Notes: generated from the letters alone by a model not told the origin. A DNA stretch of 64,000 nucleotides from Halobacillus ihumii (GCF_902726645.1 NZ_CACVAO010000001.1:2518501-2582500), one strand, 5' to 3'; numbered from the stretch's first letter, positions 16,636 to 25,925 are shown. Program-made: numbers and translations.

Positions 16636-17205
16636 ATGTTTGAACGTTGTTTACAAGTAAAGGAGTTCATGGCTTCCTATGAAGGGAAATGGATGATTGC
16701 AGGAGGGTGGGCCATCGATTTACATATCGGAGAAGAAACACGAGATCATGAGGATATTGAGGTGGCTGTATTTCGTGATGAACAAAATAGTTTAGCTTCA
16801 TTGCTTGCGGATTGGGATATCTATATCGCAAACGAAGGGAAAAAGGAAAAGTGGCATTTAGATGCTCCATTGGAACTTCCGATTCATGAGATTCATGCCT
16901 CTCATCAGGATGGAAAGCAATTAGAGGTTTTACTTAATGAAAGAAATAAAGGAAGGTGGAAATTTAGAAGAGATCCAGAACTGTCTTTTCCTTTATCCAT
17001 GATGAATCTTCAATCAGAGCAAGGAGTGCCCTATTTAAATCCTGAGATCGTTCTTCTGTATAAAGCAGCCAACACGAAGGAAAAAGATCATGATGACTTC
17101 AATTACGTTTTTCCTCATTTAAATGAGCACCAAAAAGAATGGTTGAAGCAAGCCTTAATTCAGCATGCACCTAATCACCCCTGGCTTGAGGCACTATTAT
17201 ATTAG
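16636..17205 (+). CDS. Nucleotidyltransferase-fold protein, aminoglycoside adenylyltransferase-like
   Basis: A 189-residue protein with IAGGWAIDLHIGEETRDHEDIEV near residue 22, the GG(W)xxD...DxD pattern of the polymerase-beta-like nucleotidyltransferases in the ANT(2'')/LinA-type group. EVLLNE (about residue 96) may give the third acidic ligand. Such proteins adenylylate antibiotics, but many chromosomal members have no tested substrate. AAAGGAG lies ten bases before the ATG. The DUF2254 gene starts 15 bases after its stop, so they form a likely operon. Confidence 0.75.
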   Translation: MFERCLQVKEFMASYEGKWMIAGGWAIDLHIGEETRDHEDIEVAVFRDEQNSLASLLADWDIYIANEGKKEKWHLDAPLELPIHEIHASHQDGKQLEVLLNERNKGRWKFRRDPELSFPLSMMNLQSEQGVPYLNPEIVLLYKAANTKEKDHDDFNYVFPHLNEHQKEWLKQALIQHAPNHPWLEALLY

Positions 17206-17220
17206 ATCAGGAGGAAAACG

Positions 17221-18534
17221 ATGTATAAGGAAAAAGCCTGGGTCCACATTCGCGATAGTTTTTGGTTTCTGCCCACGATATATAGTATGGTATCCATCAT
17301 ATGTGTAACGTTAGTAACGATGATTGATTTATGGATCATCCCTAAGGTGAAAGAAGGCGTGCCCAGTATTCTGCTCATGAATACAAGTACAGCCCAGACT
17401 TTGTATGGCTCGCTGATTACATCGATTTTGACTATGACGACGATTAGTTTTTCTACGATCATGGTGGTCTTAACAACTTATTCAACCCAGTTCTCCCCGC
17501 GTACCTTGCAGGATTTTATGAAAAGCAGAGTGACCCAGCATGTACTTGGTGTCTTCTCATTCGGGTTTATTTTTGTGATCATCAATTTACTTCTCATGGG
17601 CGGAGAACAGAGCAAAGCGCTGATAAGCCCATTTCTAACCGTTGTCGTATCAATTGTTTGTCTTGGTTTTTTTATAGTATTTATTCATCATTCTTCAAGG
17701 TTTGTTCAGGTTAATAACCTAATAGGCAAGATCCGGTTAAGCACCTCTAAAGTAATAAAGAAAACATTCCAGGACAAAGATATTCATGAAGCTAGTGAAT
17801 GGAACGAACAAAAAATTGCAGAGAGAAAGGAAACTGAGAAAAAAACGATATATGCCAGAGAATCAGGCTATGCACAAGCTGTGCAAATCTCGTCCTTAGT
17901 TGAATGGGCTAGTAAAAGAGATGCTCTTCTTGAAGCAAATTTTTATATAGGGAGTTATATTCAGAAGGGGATGCCTGTATATTCATGTTGGGGTAATATA
18001 GAAGATCAAGAAGAATTAGATAGCTGTAACGAGTTTTTGCTTATCGGAAATGAGAGAACAGACCTTCAGGATATAGAGTTTTCCATACAAAAACTGGTTG
18101 AAATTGCGGTCAAGGCCATATCACCTGCCGTCAATGACCCACATACCGCTGTGAACTGTATCAATCGTATAGGTTCGTTGTTAGCTGAACTAGGTACCGT
18201 GTACAAGCCAATTCGTTATTATGGAGACGAAGAACAGGTGTTACGATTAATAATGGAGCCTCTTTCGTTTGAACAATATCTTTATAAAAGCTTTTATCAA
18301 CTACGTATTTATGGCAGCAAAGATATTTCCGTCATGAACGGGGTATTGGAAGCATTATTTAAAGTGGCGACGGTTAATGGGGAAACTGTTAAAAGGGATG
18401 TCTGGAAATTTGGGTTATACATTATAAGAGCGGTGGATGTAAAAGAACTTGATGAGCTGGATTATGAGCAATTCGCCTATTTTGCAGAAAGGCTGGCTGC
18501 CTCCTGTAATATGTCTTCCCCCCTCGAAAGGTAA
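17221..18534 (+). CDS. DUF2254 membrane protein
   Basis: A 437-residue protein with four membrane segments in the first 160 residues (around 20-40, 60-85, 105-125, 135-160). A long cytoplasmic part follows, containing the DUF2254 signature AISPAVNDPHTAVNCI near residue 300. Function is not established. AGGAGG sits six bases before the ATG. It is coupled to the nucleotidyltransferase gene, with no obvious promoter between them. Confidence 0.85.
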   Translation: MYKEKAWVHIRDSFWFLPTIYSMVSIICVTLVTMIDLWIIPKVKEGVPSILLMNTSTAQTLYGSLITSILTMTTISFSTIMVVLTTYSTQFSPRTLQDFMKSRVTQHVLGVFSFGFIFVIINLLLMGGEQSKALISPFLTVVVSIVCLGFFIVFIHHSSRFVQVNNLIGKIRLSTSKVIKKTFQDKDIHEASEWNEQKIAERKETEKKTIYARESGYAQAVQISSLVEWASKRDALLEANFYIGSYIQKGMPVYSCWGNIEDQEELDSCNEFLLIGNERTDLQDIEFSIQKLVEIAVKAISPAVNDPHTAVNCINRIGSLLAELGTVYKPIRYYGDEEQVLRLIMEPLSFEQYLYKSFYQLRIYGSKDISVMNGVLEALFKVATVNGETVKRDVWKFGLYIIRAVDVKELDELDYEQFAYFAERLAASCNMSSPLER

Positions 18535-18690
18535 GGGGGTATATAGCTTGTTATAGTTATTCAGGAGAAACAAATATCAGGGCTGTCCACGGCATCTAAT
18601 CGAGTTGAGTAAGAATGAGCGAATAACAGGACATGGGAAGTTAAATCACGTATGATGTAGTTAGATTTTTAAATAAAGGGGAAATATCAC

Positions 18691-19008
18691 ATGGAGTCTA
18701 TTCAAACTAAGGAAAATTTTCAAAACTTAATTGAAAGGGAACAGCCTGTTATCGTTAAGTTTCAAGCAGATTGGTGTCCAGATTGCCGTCGGATGGACCT
18801 TTTTATTAATGATATTGTAAACGAATTTAATGACTATAAGTGGTATGATGTGAATAGAGACGAACTACCGGAGATTGCTGAAAAATATGAAGTCATGGGC
18901 ATTCCTAGTCTTCTAATTTTTCAGGATGGTAAGAAAACAGCTCATTTACACAGTGCAGATGCAAAGACTCCTGAAGAAGTTGAGGAGTTCTTACAGCGCA
19001 GCTTGTAG
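18691..19008 (+). CDS. Thioredoxin-like protein
   Basis: A 105-residue protein with the redox motif WCPDC (C29, C32) in FQADWCPDCRRMD and the cis-proline region GIPSLLIFQDG. WCPDC rather than WCGPC places it with the YtpP-like atypical thioredoxins. Cytoplasmic, with no signal peptide. AAAGGGG precedes the ATG. A terminator separates it from the FAD oxidoreductase gene. Confidence 0.9.
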   Translation: MESIQTKENFQNLIEREQPVIVKFQADWCPDCRRMDLFINDIVNEFNDYKWYDVNRDELPEIAEKYEVMGIPSLLIFQDGKKTAHLHSADAKTPEEVEEFLQRSL

Positions 19009-19017
19009 GTAGAGTCT

Positions 19018-19046
19018 CCACATGGTAATTCCATGTGGGTTTCTTT
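19018..19046 (+). terminator. Terminator after the thioredoxin-like gene
   Basis: An 8-bp perfect stem (19018-19025 with 19031-19038), then GTTTCTTTT. Confidence 0.8.
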
Positions 19047-19130
19047 TATATGAGATTGGGATTCCTGGATTCTTATAGTCAGGGCACTGTTCTGCCGTGA
19101 GCTTGTTTGCTGAATGAAGGGGGAATTGGT

Positions 19131-20219
19131 ATGACAAGACGATTATTACTGGTGGGGGCTGGCCACGCTCATATAGAGGTGCTTCGTTCTATGAAAGAAC
19201 AGCCGATCCAACATGTAGACGTATGTCTGATTTCGCCTTCTGAGCATTTTTATTATTCGGGTATGATCTCGGGTTATGTTGAGGGGATCTACTCCCTTGA
19301 AGAGGTTCGGGTTGATGTGAAGAGATTAGCCCATGAGGCAGGGGTCCATTTTATCAGAAAAAGAGCTTCACGTGTCTATCCGAATTTTAAAAAGCTTTTT
19401 TGTCAAGGAGGCGCGGTTTATCCGTTTGATTTGATCAGCTTTGACATTGGCGCTAAAAGCCAGCCAGGTCAATTAGTCCCTTCCCCTGAGTATAGTCATA
19501 TGAACGATCCGAATAAAAAAATGGTCGAGCAAATAGAAGAACTTAGGCAAACGAGTCAACCGCTTATAGTAGGCGGAGGCGCTGCAGGGTGCGAAGTTGC
19601 TCTTGCCTTGCAGGCGTATAAGGCAAGAAACGAAATTCCTGGCCAAGTTCGTTTAGTCAGCTCATCCTCCGTTCTTAATTCGATATCAAAGCGAACTGCA
19701 AAGAAATTAAGGTCTATTATGGAATCAAAAGGAATACAAGTGTGGGAGCAGGAAAGAGCTGAGGTCATGTATGATGATTATATTATGACTAGTGCAAATA
19801 ATAAAATCAGGCATACTGGTGTTCTTTGGCTTGGCGGCCCGCTTGCTGATCCGCTATTTGAAGCTTCGGGAATCAAAGTTGATGAAAAGGGGTTCCCGTT
19901 CGTTACTGATACCCTGCAATTTACAGACTATGAATTTATATTTGGGGCTGGTGACTGTGTAACGTTAGAGACCTATCCCAATATAGACAAAAGTGGAGTA
20001 CACGCTGTCAAACAAGCTCCAATTCTTTATGAGAACTTACGTCGCTTTTCCTATGCAAAGGAATTGACCGTATATGAACCTCAGAAAGTTGCCCTGTATA
20101 TTTTATCTACGGGCATGAAGAAAGCTTTGCTAGTATACGGTCCTGTGACGGCGCATAATAAGCGAGCATGGAAACTGAAAAATAAAATTGATCGTGAATA
20201 CATGGATAAGTATAAATAA
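19131..20219 (+). CDS. FAD-dependent pyridine nucleotide oxidoreductase, NDH-2/SelD-associated type
   Basis: A 362-residue flavoprotein. LLLVGAGHAHIEVL at the N-terminus, GGGAAGCEVALAL near residue 145 and FGAGDCVTLE near residue 278 are the FAD, NAD(P) and second FAD contacts. The GAGHAH start matches the group of oxidoreductases found alone or fused to selenide water dikinase. There is no redox cysteine pair. AAGGGGG before the ATG at 19131 decides the start over the TTG at 19107. It is convergent with the YnjBCD/TVP38 operon. The electron acceptor is unknown. Confidence 0.85.
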   Translation: MTRRLLLVGAGHAHIEVLRSMKEQPIQHVDVCLISPSEHFYYSGMISGYVEGIYSLEEVRVDVKRLAHEAGVHFIRKRASRVYPNFKKLFCQGGAVYPFDLISFDIGAKSQPGQLVPSPEYSHMNDPNKKMVEQIEELRQTSQPLIVGGGAAGCEVALALQAYKARNEIPGQVRLVSSSSVLNSISKRTAKKLRSIMESKGIQVWEQERAEVMYDDYIMTSANNKIRHTGVLWLGGPLADPLFEASGIKVDEKGFPFVTDTLQFTDYEFIFGAGDCVTLETYPNIDKSGVHAVKQAPILYENLRRFSYAKELTVYEPQKVALYILSTGMKKALLVYGPVTAHNKRAWKLKNKIDREYMDKYK

Positions 20220-20221
20220 GA

Positions 20222-20256
20222 CGTTCATTCCAACTTGACGGAATGAGCGCCTTTTT
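20222..20256. terminator. Terminator between convergent FAD oxidoreductase and TVP38 genes
   Basis: A 10-bp stem with one wobble (20222-20231 with 20240-20249) is followed by CCTTTTTA. Confidence 0.85.
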
Positions 20257-20258
20257 AT

Positions 20259-20903
20259 TTATCGATCAAGCCATCGTCGAACTTTTTTTCTAAACATAAA
20301 TGTCAGGAGGATTAGTCCGAGAAACATGCCGACGGCTCCAATAATAAAACTGCTGTCCCCACTGGCTAAGCTAGTACCAAGCAGGCTGTAGGCAAAAGTC
20401 CCCGGAATCATTCCTACGACTGTAGCGGGGAGAAATGATCGAAATCGCACCCTCGTCATTCCGGCTAAATAACTTAAGATATCAAAGCCTACAAGAGGGA
20501 TTAACCGAAGAACAAGAACGTAAAGAAATCCGTTTTCCTCCATTCGTTTGTAGATAGGCCGTGCCCATTTGGAGTCTTGAAATTTAACAACTGAATTGCC
20601 GAAGAACTTACCGATTACATAACCGGTAACGGCAGCTCCTGTCGCACCGATAATAATAAAGAGCATGCCTGGCCAAACTCCGTACGCGAAAGCAGCAGCG
20701 AGCGAAAGAATCGACGTAGGGAAAGCGATGATTGGGCCGATGGCATATACCCCCATAAATAAAAGAGGCCCCCATAAACCGAACGATAAAATATAATGGC
20801 GAATTTCTTCCGGGTTCATATTTAATTCTCGCCTGGCGGCCCAGGCTAGAATGACGAAAAGTACAATAAAAAGAGATCCTCTAATAAGCTTGGTTTTATT
20901 CAT
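20259..20903 (-). CDS. TVP38/TMEM64 (DedA-superfamily) membrane protein
   Basis: A 214-residue protein with five to six membrane segments and the family core around FPTSILSLAAAFAYG and LRLIPLVGFDILSYLAG (SNARE-associated PF09335). Family members are implicated in lipid scrambling or export. It starts three bases after the stop of the ABC ATPase gene and has only a weak own ribosome site, so it is the last gene of the YnjBCD-like operon. The E. coli ydjXYZ-ynjABCD cluster holds the same combination. Confidence 0.88.
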   Translation of the reverse strand: MNKTKLIRGSLFIVLFVILAWAARRELNMNPEEIRHYILSFGLWGPLLFMGVYAIGPIIAFPTSILSLAAAFAYGVWPGMLFIIIGATGAAVTGYVIGKFFGNSVVKFQDSKWARPIYKRMEENGFLYVLVLRLIPLVGFDILSYLAGMTRVRFRSFLPATVVGMIPGTFAYSLLGTSLASGDSSFIIGAVGMFLGLILLTFMFRKKVRRWLDR

Positions 20904-20906
20904 TTT

Positions 20907-21863
20907 CTATTTCCAGCCTTCTTGGAAAAATTGAATCTTTTCTAGTGGAAGATAAATAGAAAAATTCTCTTTCAGATCGCTGGTCCCCATTGGCATTGTG
21001 ATTATTTCATGCAGCTCATCAATGTAAAGGCGACAAGCCTTTTGACCCAGGTTATACGTCCAATTTAAAAGCTTCGCTGTATAGGAATGATGCTCTCCTT
21101 CAGGCTTACTGCTCCTTATAGATTGAATAGGGATGTATTGGTGCTCATCTATAACGAGATGACTTTTTAAAAAACGTGCGACAAAGGGATTACCTGGGTG
21201 TTTGTGAATTTCATCTGCTTCATCAAGCTGCTGGAAAATACCTTCATGGAATATAGCAATGCGATCGCCCATCAAGATCGCTTCCTCTAGATCGTGTGTA
21301 ACAAAAATCGTCGTAGTCTGTTGCTTAGAAAGAAAATCCTTGACCCAATATCGCAGCTCTTCACGAAGTTGAACATCAAGGCTGCTGAAGGGTTCGTCCA
21401 ACAGTAATACTTCAGGTTCTGAGGCGATTGCACGCGCTAAGGCTACCCGTTGCTGTTGACCCCCTGATATCTCTGCAGGGAAACGATCAGAATAATCATC
21501 CAGGTTTATGGCGCGTAACAAATACGCTGTCTTTGATTTAGAAGCTTGACCAGCCATTTTGGCTCCGTAATCAATATTTTCTTTAACCGTCATATGTGGA
21601 AATAAGAGAGGCTGTTGAAACACAAGACCGACGTTTCTTGTGTTTGGCTTATGATGCGTTACGTTCTTGCCGTTAAGCATGATCGTACCATGGGTTGGAG
21701 ATTCTAAGCCCGCCAAAATCCGGAGTAACGTAGTTTTTCCACTTCCAGACGGTCCGACGATACTAAGAGACTCTCCTTGTCCTAGTTGAAATTGAAGATT
21801 TTGTAAAATCTTTTTCTCTCCAAATTGTTTATAGAGATTGATGACATCCAATGAGTAACTCAC
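20907..21863 (-). CDS. ABC importer ATPase, YnjD-like
   Basis: A 318-residue ATPase. Walker A is GPSGSGKTT, the signature SGGQQQR, Walker B LLLDEP, the switch histidine is in VTHDLEEA, and a TOBE-like C-terminal tail (about 240-318) follows. The open frame extends to 22280 but its upstream part is the permease gene in another frame. GGAGG eight bases before a GTG at 21863 sets the start, and GTGA overlaps the permease stop. It energises the importer formed by the two permeases and the lipoprotein of the same operon. Confidence 0.93.
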   Translation of the reverse strand: MSYSLDVINLYKQFGEKKILQNLQFQLGQGESLSIVGPSGSGKTTLLRILAGLESPTHGTIMLNGKNVTHHKPNTRNVGLVFQQPLLFPHMTVKENIDYGAKMAGQASKSKTAYLLRAINLDDYSDRFPAEISGGQQQRVALARAIASEPEVLLLDEPFSSLDVQLREELRYWVKDFLSKQQTTTIFVTHDLEEAILMGDRIAIFHEGIFQQLDEADEIHKHPGNPFVARFLKSHLVIDEHQYIPIQSIRSSKPEGEHHSYTAKLLNWTYNLGQKACRLYIDELHEIITMPMGTSDLKENFSIYLPLEKIQFFQEGWK

Positions 21864-22663
21864 CGTAAATTCCTCCAAGGTTTTCTCGTATAAGGAAGCA
21901 ACAGCAATAACAGTTCTACGACCAGGTACATGAAAAAAGGAAGTAGAGCGAACCAGACTGAGAATGCTGCCATTAGTGAGGTATTTGCCGTCTGCAAAAA
22001 TGGAAAAAATACTAGCGGCAGTGTAATGATTCGTCCTCCGCCTATGATCGCTGTAATTGCATATTGACTCAAGCTGATAACAATGGTTAAAAAAGTGACA
22101 CTTCGAATAGCAGGCTTCAAGAGTGGCAGCTCTATAGTATGCAGTTGACGAAAGCCTGTTGCTCCTAGAGTCTCCGCTTGCTCCAACAAATGATTTCCGA
22201 ATTGATGATAGGCATTGTGGAAAATTTTTATGCTGTAGGGGAGCGTTGGAACAAGGTGGATTAAGACAACGCCTGTCCATGTATCAGCCAGACCGATGCG
22301 AATCATGAATAAGTGAAGCCCCATCGCAACTGCCAGTACAGGAATCAAGATCGGAGCAAGGAACAGGGCTTCTAACAATGATTTTCCTTTAAAAGAAGAC
22401 GAAGATAATGCTTTGCCGCTAAGAAGCCCGATCACTAGATTAATAACTAGCACACATGCGCCAATTACCAGGGACCAGAAGGTAGCTTCCATTATATTGG
22501 GGTCAGAAACTAAGGTGCGATAACTATCCAACTGAAATGTTAAAGATTGTCCTGCTGAGAATCGCCATACCTCGGTGAAACTTTGTAAAACCAGCAGGAA
22601 AACAGGCCCGATAAACAGAAGGATAGCCAGTGAATAAAATATGATTTTCATAGGTTTTATCAT
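21860..22663 (-). CDS. ABC importer permease 2 (YnjC C-terminal half-like)
   Basis: A 267-residue inner-membrane permease with six hydrophobic segments and the BPD_transp_1 EAA loop (EQAETLGATGFRQLHTIELPLL, near residue 160) that docks the ATPase. In E. coli the two permease halves are fused in YnjC; here they are separate genes. Its start overlaps the end of permease 1 by 4 bases. Confidence 0.92.
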   Translation of the reverse strand: MIKPMKIIFYSLAILLFIGPVFLLVLQSFTEVWRFSAGQSLTFQLDSYRTLVSDPNIMEATFWSLVIGACVLVINLVIGLLSGKALSSSSFKGKSLLEALFLAPILIPVLAVAMGLHLFMIRIGLADTWTGVVLIHLVPTLPYSIKIFHNAYHQFGNHLLEQAETLGATGFRQLHTIELPLLKPAIRSVTFLTIVISLSQYAITAIIGGGRIITLPLVFFPFLQTANTSLMAAFSVWFALLPFFMYLVVELLLLLLPYTRKPWRNLR

Positions 22664-23517
22664 AGACGCCCCCTCATAGCTCTCATACGGCGCCGGTTCA
22701 AATACAAGTAGCTGGTCAGGGCAATCATAAAGATGACAATACTGACACAGACCATTACCGCGAATGCAAGGGGACGTTCATCCCAGCTTCCCCCGTAAAA
22801 CCATTGGTAGCTGAGCACGGAAACCATTTCAGGGTAGGTAGTCCCAATCAAGGCCGGCACTTCATAAGCTGTTAAGGTAAAAGAAAAAATAATTAAGCAG
22901 GTTTCAATAAGTGTTGGCTGAATATGTGGCCATTCAACCGTTTTAAATTGATCCCATCTATTTCCGCCTAGCGTTTTTACTACATCGTAGGAAGTAGTCG
23001 GTATCGCAGCATAAACAGGCAATAGCATAAGAATAGCAAATGGAACCTCTTTCCAAACATACGTAATGATAATGCCGAAACCATAAGGGTCACGGGTGAG
23101 GATAGGAAAGTGATTTGTCCCATCAATCCAGCCGATAGCTGAGAGAACCTGTGCGAACAGCCCCGATTCTGCCAGCAGGAGAATAACAAGGTAGCCCCAG
23201 ACAAAATGGGGGAATAACATAGGAAGCCAAACCGATATTCGGGGTGAAAGTTTAGCTAAATAAGGATGGAACAGCCTTACTAGTATTAGTCCGATCATAA
23301 TGGCCAGCGCCGTGGCAATAAATGAAGTGCGAATACTAAAGGCCATGGATGAAAAAAATCGATCAGACTGAAATACCTTCTGATAGAAATCTAATGTAAA
23401 GCCCCCATCGGCGAAAATACTATGGCGGACAGCTGTAATGATCCCGAAAAAGGGCAGAATTAAAAAAAGAAGGGCAGGGATCAGATGTATCCACAATTTA
23501 CTGCTGTACGACTTCAT
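22660..23517 (-). CDS. ABC importer permease 1 (YnjC N-terminal half-like)
   Basis: A 285-residue permease with six hydrophobic segments and an EAA-like loop (VVKTLGGNRWDQFKTVEWPHI, near residue 185). Its ATG lies 20 bases inside the 3' end of the binding-protein gene, so translation is coupled. It forms the channel with permease 2. Confidence 0.92.
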   Translation of the reverse strand: MKSYSSKLWIHLIPALLFLILPFFGIITAVRHSIFADGGFTLDFYQKVFQSDRFFSSMAFSIRTSFIATALAIMIGLILVRLFHPYLAKLSPRISVWLPMLFPHFVWGYLVILLLAESGLFAQVLSAIGWIDGTNHFPILTRDPYGFGIIITYVWKEVPFAILMLLPVYAAIPTTSYDVVKTLGGNRWDQFKTVEWPHIQPTLIETCLIIFSFTLTAYEVPALIGTTYPEMVSVLSYQWFYGGSWDERPLAFAVMVCVSIVIFMIALTSYLYLNRRRMRAMRGRL

Positions 23518-24736
23518 TAAACCACTGCTCTTCCAGCCACTCTACATAAGCAGCTTCTGACTCAGGAAGGAAGTTTTCTTCTAGTTTCTCCTGGCTTAAT
23601 ACGCTATCCCCACGGTCAACTGCTTTAAACTTCTTTCTCATTTCTTTAGACAGTTTATCTAAGCTGATCGGCGTGTTTTCTCCCCAGTACTTTGGCTTGT
23701 ATTTGGCCAGCTGTGCTTCTGGAGAAAGCATGAAATTGATAGTCGTGAGTGCACCCTCTATGTTTGAACTGTTAAATGGAATAGAAAGGAAATGAGTATT
23801 GCCAATTGACCCCGGCTCCATAATGAAAGATTTTGTGGTCTCTGGAAAAACACCTTGGGCGATCAGTGATTCAGCCCGCGCCTCATTGTACCCCATTGTC
23901 ATCCATACTTGTCCTTGACTGTATAGTTTGTCTAATTCGGTTAACGAATTAGGATAATGCTCCCCGGATCGCCATAAATAGGGTTCGATACTATTTAGAT
24001 ATTTCCACATTTTTGCAGCCGTATCTGAAATAGCATCTTCATCCAGTGGATTGTTATAGATATCAGATGGTTGATCAGCCTTCGCATAAAGAACATGTCT
24101 TAAGAAGGCGTTACCCGTAAAGTCAGCAGCCGCAGGGTAAGTAAACTTTCCTGGGTGTTTTTTTATCCATCCCTTTAATTCACTAAAAGAAGAGGGGGGA
24201 TCTTCGATTTTTGCCGAATTATAATGAAAGACAAACTGTACCTTCCCCCAGGGTGCCTCCATCCCTTCAACGGGTGTCCCGAAATCGATTGTAAAAGCAG
24301 GGTCATCCGTGTCATAAAACTTTTTAAAATTAGGCAGTTGATCGGTGAAGGACCCGGCCAGTAAACCACTCTCTTTTGCATTTTTAAAGTTTTCGCCGTT
24401 GATCCAGATGAGATCAATTGTCCCGTCCTGTTTGTTTGCTTTCTTCTCGGTTTGAAGCTTTTGTAAAATTTGTGCCGTATCCATCGGCACGCGTTCAAGG
24501 GTGATATTGTATTTTTCTTTTAAATGTGGAATCGCCCATTTATCAATGTATTGATTAATTCCTTCATCACCGCCCCACATATACAAACGAACAGTGGTAC
24601 CGGCGGCTGATTTTTCTATATCTGACCAAGATTGTTTTGTGACTTCCTTCAAAATGCTTGATGGTTGTTCTTCATTATTCCCGCATCCAGTTAACAAGAA
24701 GAGGAGAACCAACAGCAAATAGATAAAATATTTCAT
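23498..24736 (-). CDS. ABC importer substrate-binding lipoprotein, YnjB-like
   Basis: A 412-residue lipoprotein with an N-terminal signal and lipobox LLTGC (C18). The mature part has the features of the COG4134/YnjB family: LYMWGGDEGINQYIDKW, then DLIWINGENFKNAKESGLL near residue 115 and APWGKVQFVFHYN near residue 165. It is related to the Fe/thiamine/spermidine binding-protein class, but the YnjB ligand is not established. First gene of the operon. GGGGGT precedes the ATG. ATACCCC-like half-sites and a weak sigma-B-like promoter lie upstream. Confidence 0.9.
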   Translation of the reverse strand: MKYFIYLLLVLLFLLTGCGNNEEQPSSILKEVTKQSWSDIEKSAAGTTVRLYMWGGDEGINQYIDKWAIPHLKEKYNITLERVPMDTAQILQKLQTEKKANKQDGTIDLIWINGENFKNAKESGLLAGSFTDQLPNFKKFYDTDDPAFTIDFGTPVEGMEAPWGKVQFVFHYNSAKIEDPPSSFSELKGWIKKHPGKFTYPAAADFTGNAFLRHVLYAKADQPSDIYNNPLDEDAISDTAAKMWKYLNSIEPYLWRSGEHYPNSLTELDKLYSQGQVWMTMGYNEARAESLIAQGVFPETTKSFIMEPGSIGNTHFLSIPFNSSNIEGALTTINFMLSPEAQLAKYKPKYWGENTPISLDKLSKEMRKKFKAVDRGDSVLSQEKLEENFLPESEAAYVEWLEEQWFNEVVQQ

Positions 24737-24906
24737 AATATACCCCCGTGTCTATGTATACGCCTAAATTACTATACCCCTAAGTGATGCCTTGTAATCT
24801 ATCATACAAAAACTATAGAAGCTATTGGAAAAAGTTTAAGAAACTCCTTTAGACAGGATGTTTCAGTAAAATGAGCTGAACCTTCACAAAGGAATGTTGT
24901 GCTGGC

Positions 24907-25536
24907 TCAATAAAGGCGTGTTTGATAGCTCTCCTTCAAAGAAGCTTGAACTTTTTCTTGACCATGGCCGTCCAATTTAGCATGAGCTGCCATCATCTTT
25001 GAGGCAGAAGGAAGTGCGGTCAAGTCAGGCCACTGTTCTGAGTCCCAAAGCTTGGAGCGCTTAAAAGCTTTCGCACAATGGATAAAGCATTCATTTACTT
25101 CAACTACAATGCCGACCTTTGGGATTTGTTCTTTCACTTTATGATTTTGAAGAAGTTCCTCATCTTTAATGATGGTTGCTTTCCCGTTGATTCGTAAGGT
25201 TTCTTCTAATCCTGGAATGATAAAAAGAAGACCAATATGTGGGTTTTCTAATATGTTTCTCATAGAATCGGCACGTTTATTGCCCATACGCTCTGGAATC
25301 AAAAGATGATGTTCATCAAGTACCTGCGCAAACCCTGGAGTATCTCCTCGTGGTGAACTATCACATGCCCCTGCAGCATTAGATGTACTCACTACGACAA
25401 AAGGTGAAAAACTTAAGAATTGTCTGCATAATTCATCGATATAGTGAATGACCTTATGTTCCGCAATCTTACCAGGTTTTCCTTGTAAGGAGTATAATTC
25501 ATCTTTCGAATGAACAGGTTTTCGATAGGGTTTCAT
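24907..25536 (-). CDS. Pyridoxamine 5'-phosphate oxidase family flavin-binding protein
   Basis: A 209-residue protein with a split-barrel flavin fold. FVVVSTSNAAGACDSSPRGD (near residue 45) and RADSMRNILENPHIGLLFIIPG (near 90) are characteristic of the MSMEG_1061-type subgroup. It probably binds FMN or F420-like cofactors and reduces small molecules; true PNPOx activity is unlikely. GGAGG eight bases before the ATG at 25536 sets the start. Monocistronic. Confidence 0.82.
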   Translation of the reverse strand: MKPYRKPVHSKDELYSLQGKPGKIAEHKVIHYIDELCRQFLSFSPFVVVSTSNAAGACDSSPRGDTPGFAQVLDEHHLLIPERMGNKRADSMRNILENPHIGLLFIIPGLEETLRINGKATIIKDEELLQNHKVKEQIPKVGIVVEVNECFIHCAKAFKRSKLWDSEQWPDLTALPSASKMMAAHAKLDGHGQEKVQASLKESYQTRLY

Positions 25537-25607
25537 TAAACATTCCTCCAAGTGTTATAGTATGTGCTACGATAATAAATAAACGAATGAAAAGGGAGTG
25601 TCGTTTC

Positions 25608-25865
25608 ATGATTAAATCTTTAAATCAAGAACAAAAAGAGTATGTAATTGAACGAATCAAAGAGTACTTTGAACTTGAGCGCGGGGAGGAGCTTGGAGAT
25701 TTAGCTGCTGATCAATTCCTGCATTTTATGATACAAGAAATAGGACCATTTTTATATAATCAAGGGGTGAAAGATTCAAGGCAGATGGTAGATCAGAAAG
25801 TGATGAACTTAGATGAGGATATACGTTCACTGGAACGTCCAGCTGGTAGAAACACTCGTACTTAA
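25608..25865 (+). CDS. DUF2164 family protein
   Basis: An 85-residue acidic protein matching DUF2164: IKEYFELERGEELGDLAADQFLHFM and IGPFLYNQGVKDS. Function is unknown. AAAGGGAG lies nine bases before the ATG at 25608; the upstream ATG at 25587 precedes that site and is rejected. Divergent from the PNPOx-like gene. Confidence 0.85.
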   Translation: MIKSLNQEQKEYVIERIKEYFELERGEELGDLAADQFLHFMIQEIGPFLYNQGVKDSRQMVDQKVMNLDEDIRSLERPAGRNTRT

Positions 25866-25880
25866 TAGAGGGCAGGAGAC

Positions 25881-25916
25881 TGGGGCATAATTTGTCCCAA
25901 CCTCTTACCTTCTTTT
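25881..25916. terminator. Bidirectional terminator between DUF2164 and EamA genes
   Basis: A short stem TGGGGCA/TGTCCCA (25881-25887 with 25893-25899) with flanking pairs, then a pyrimidine-rich tract ending in TTTTT. Confidence 0.6.
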
Positions 25917-25925
25917 TACAATGCA

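Noticed and set aside
18520-18545. Terminator after the DUF2254 gene (CCCCC/GGGGG)
   Set aside because: The arms overlap the stop region and no T run follows; unsupported as a terminator.
21864-22280. 139-codon N-terminal extension of the ABC ATPase frame
   Set aside because: It is the permease gene read in another frame; the composition is cysteine- and serine-rich nonsense and a proper ribosome site plus GTG start lies at 21863.
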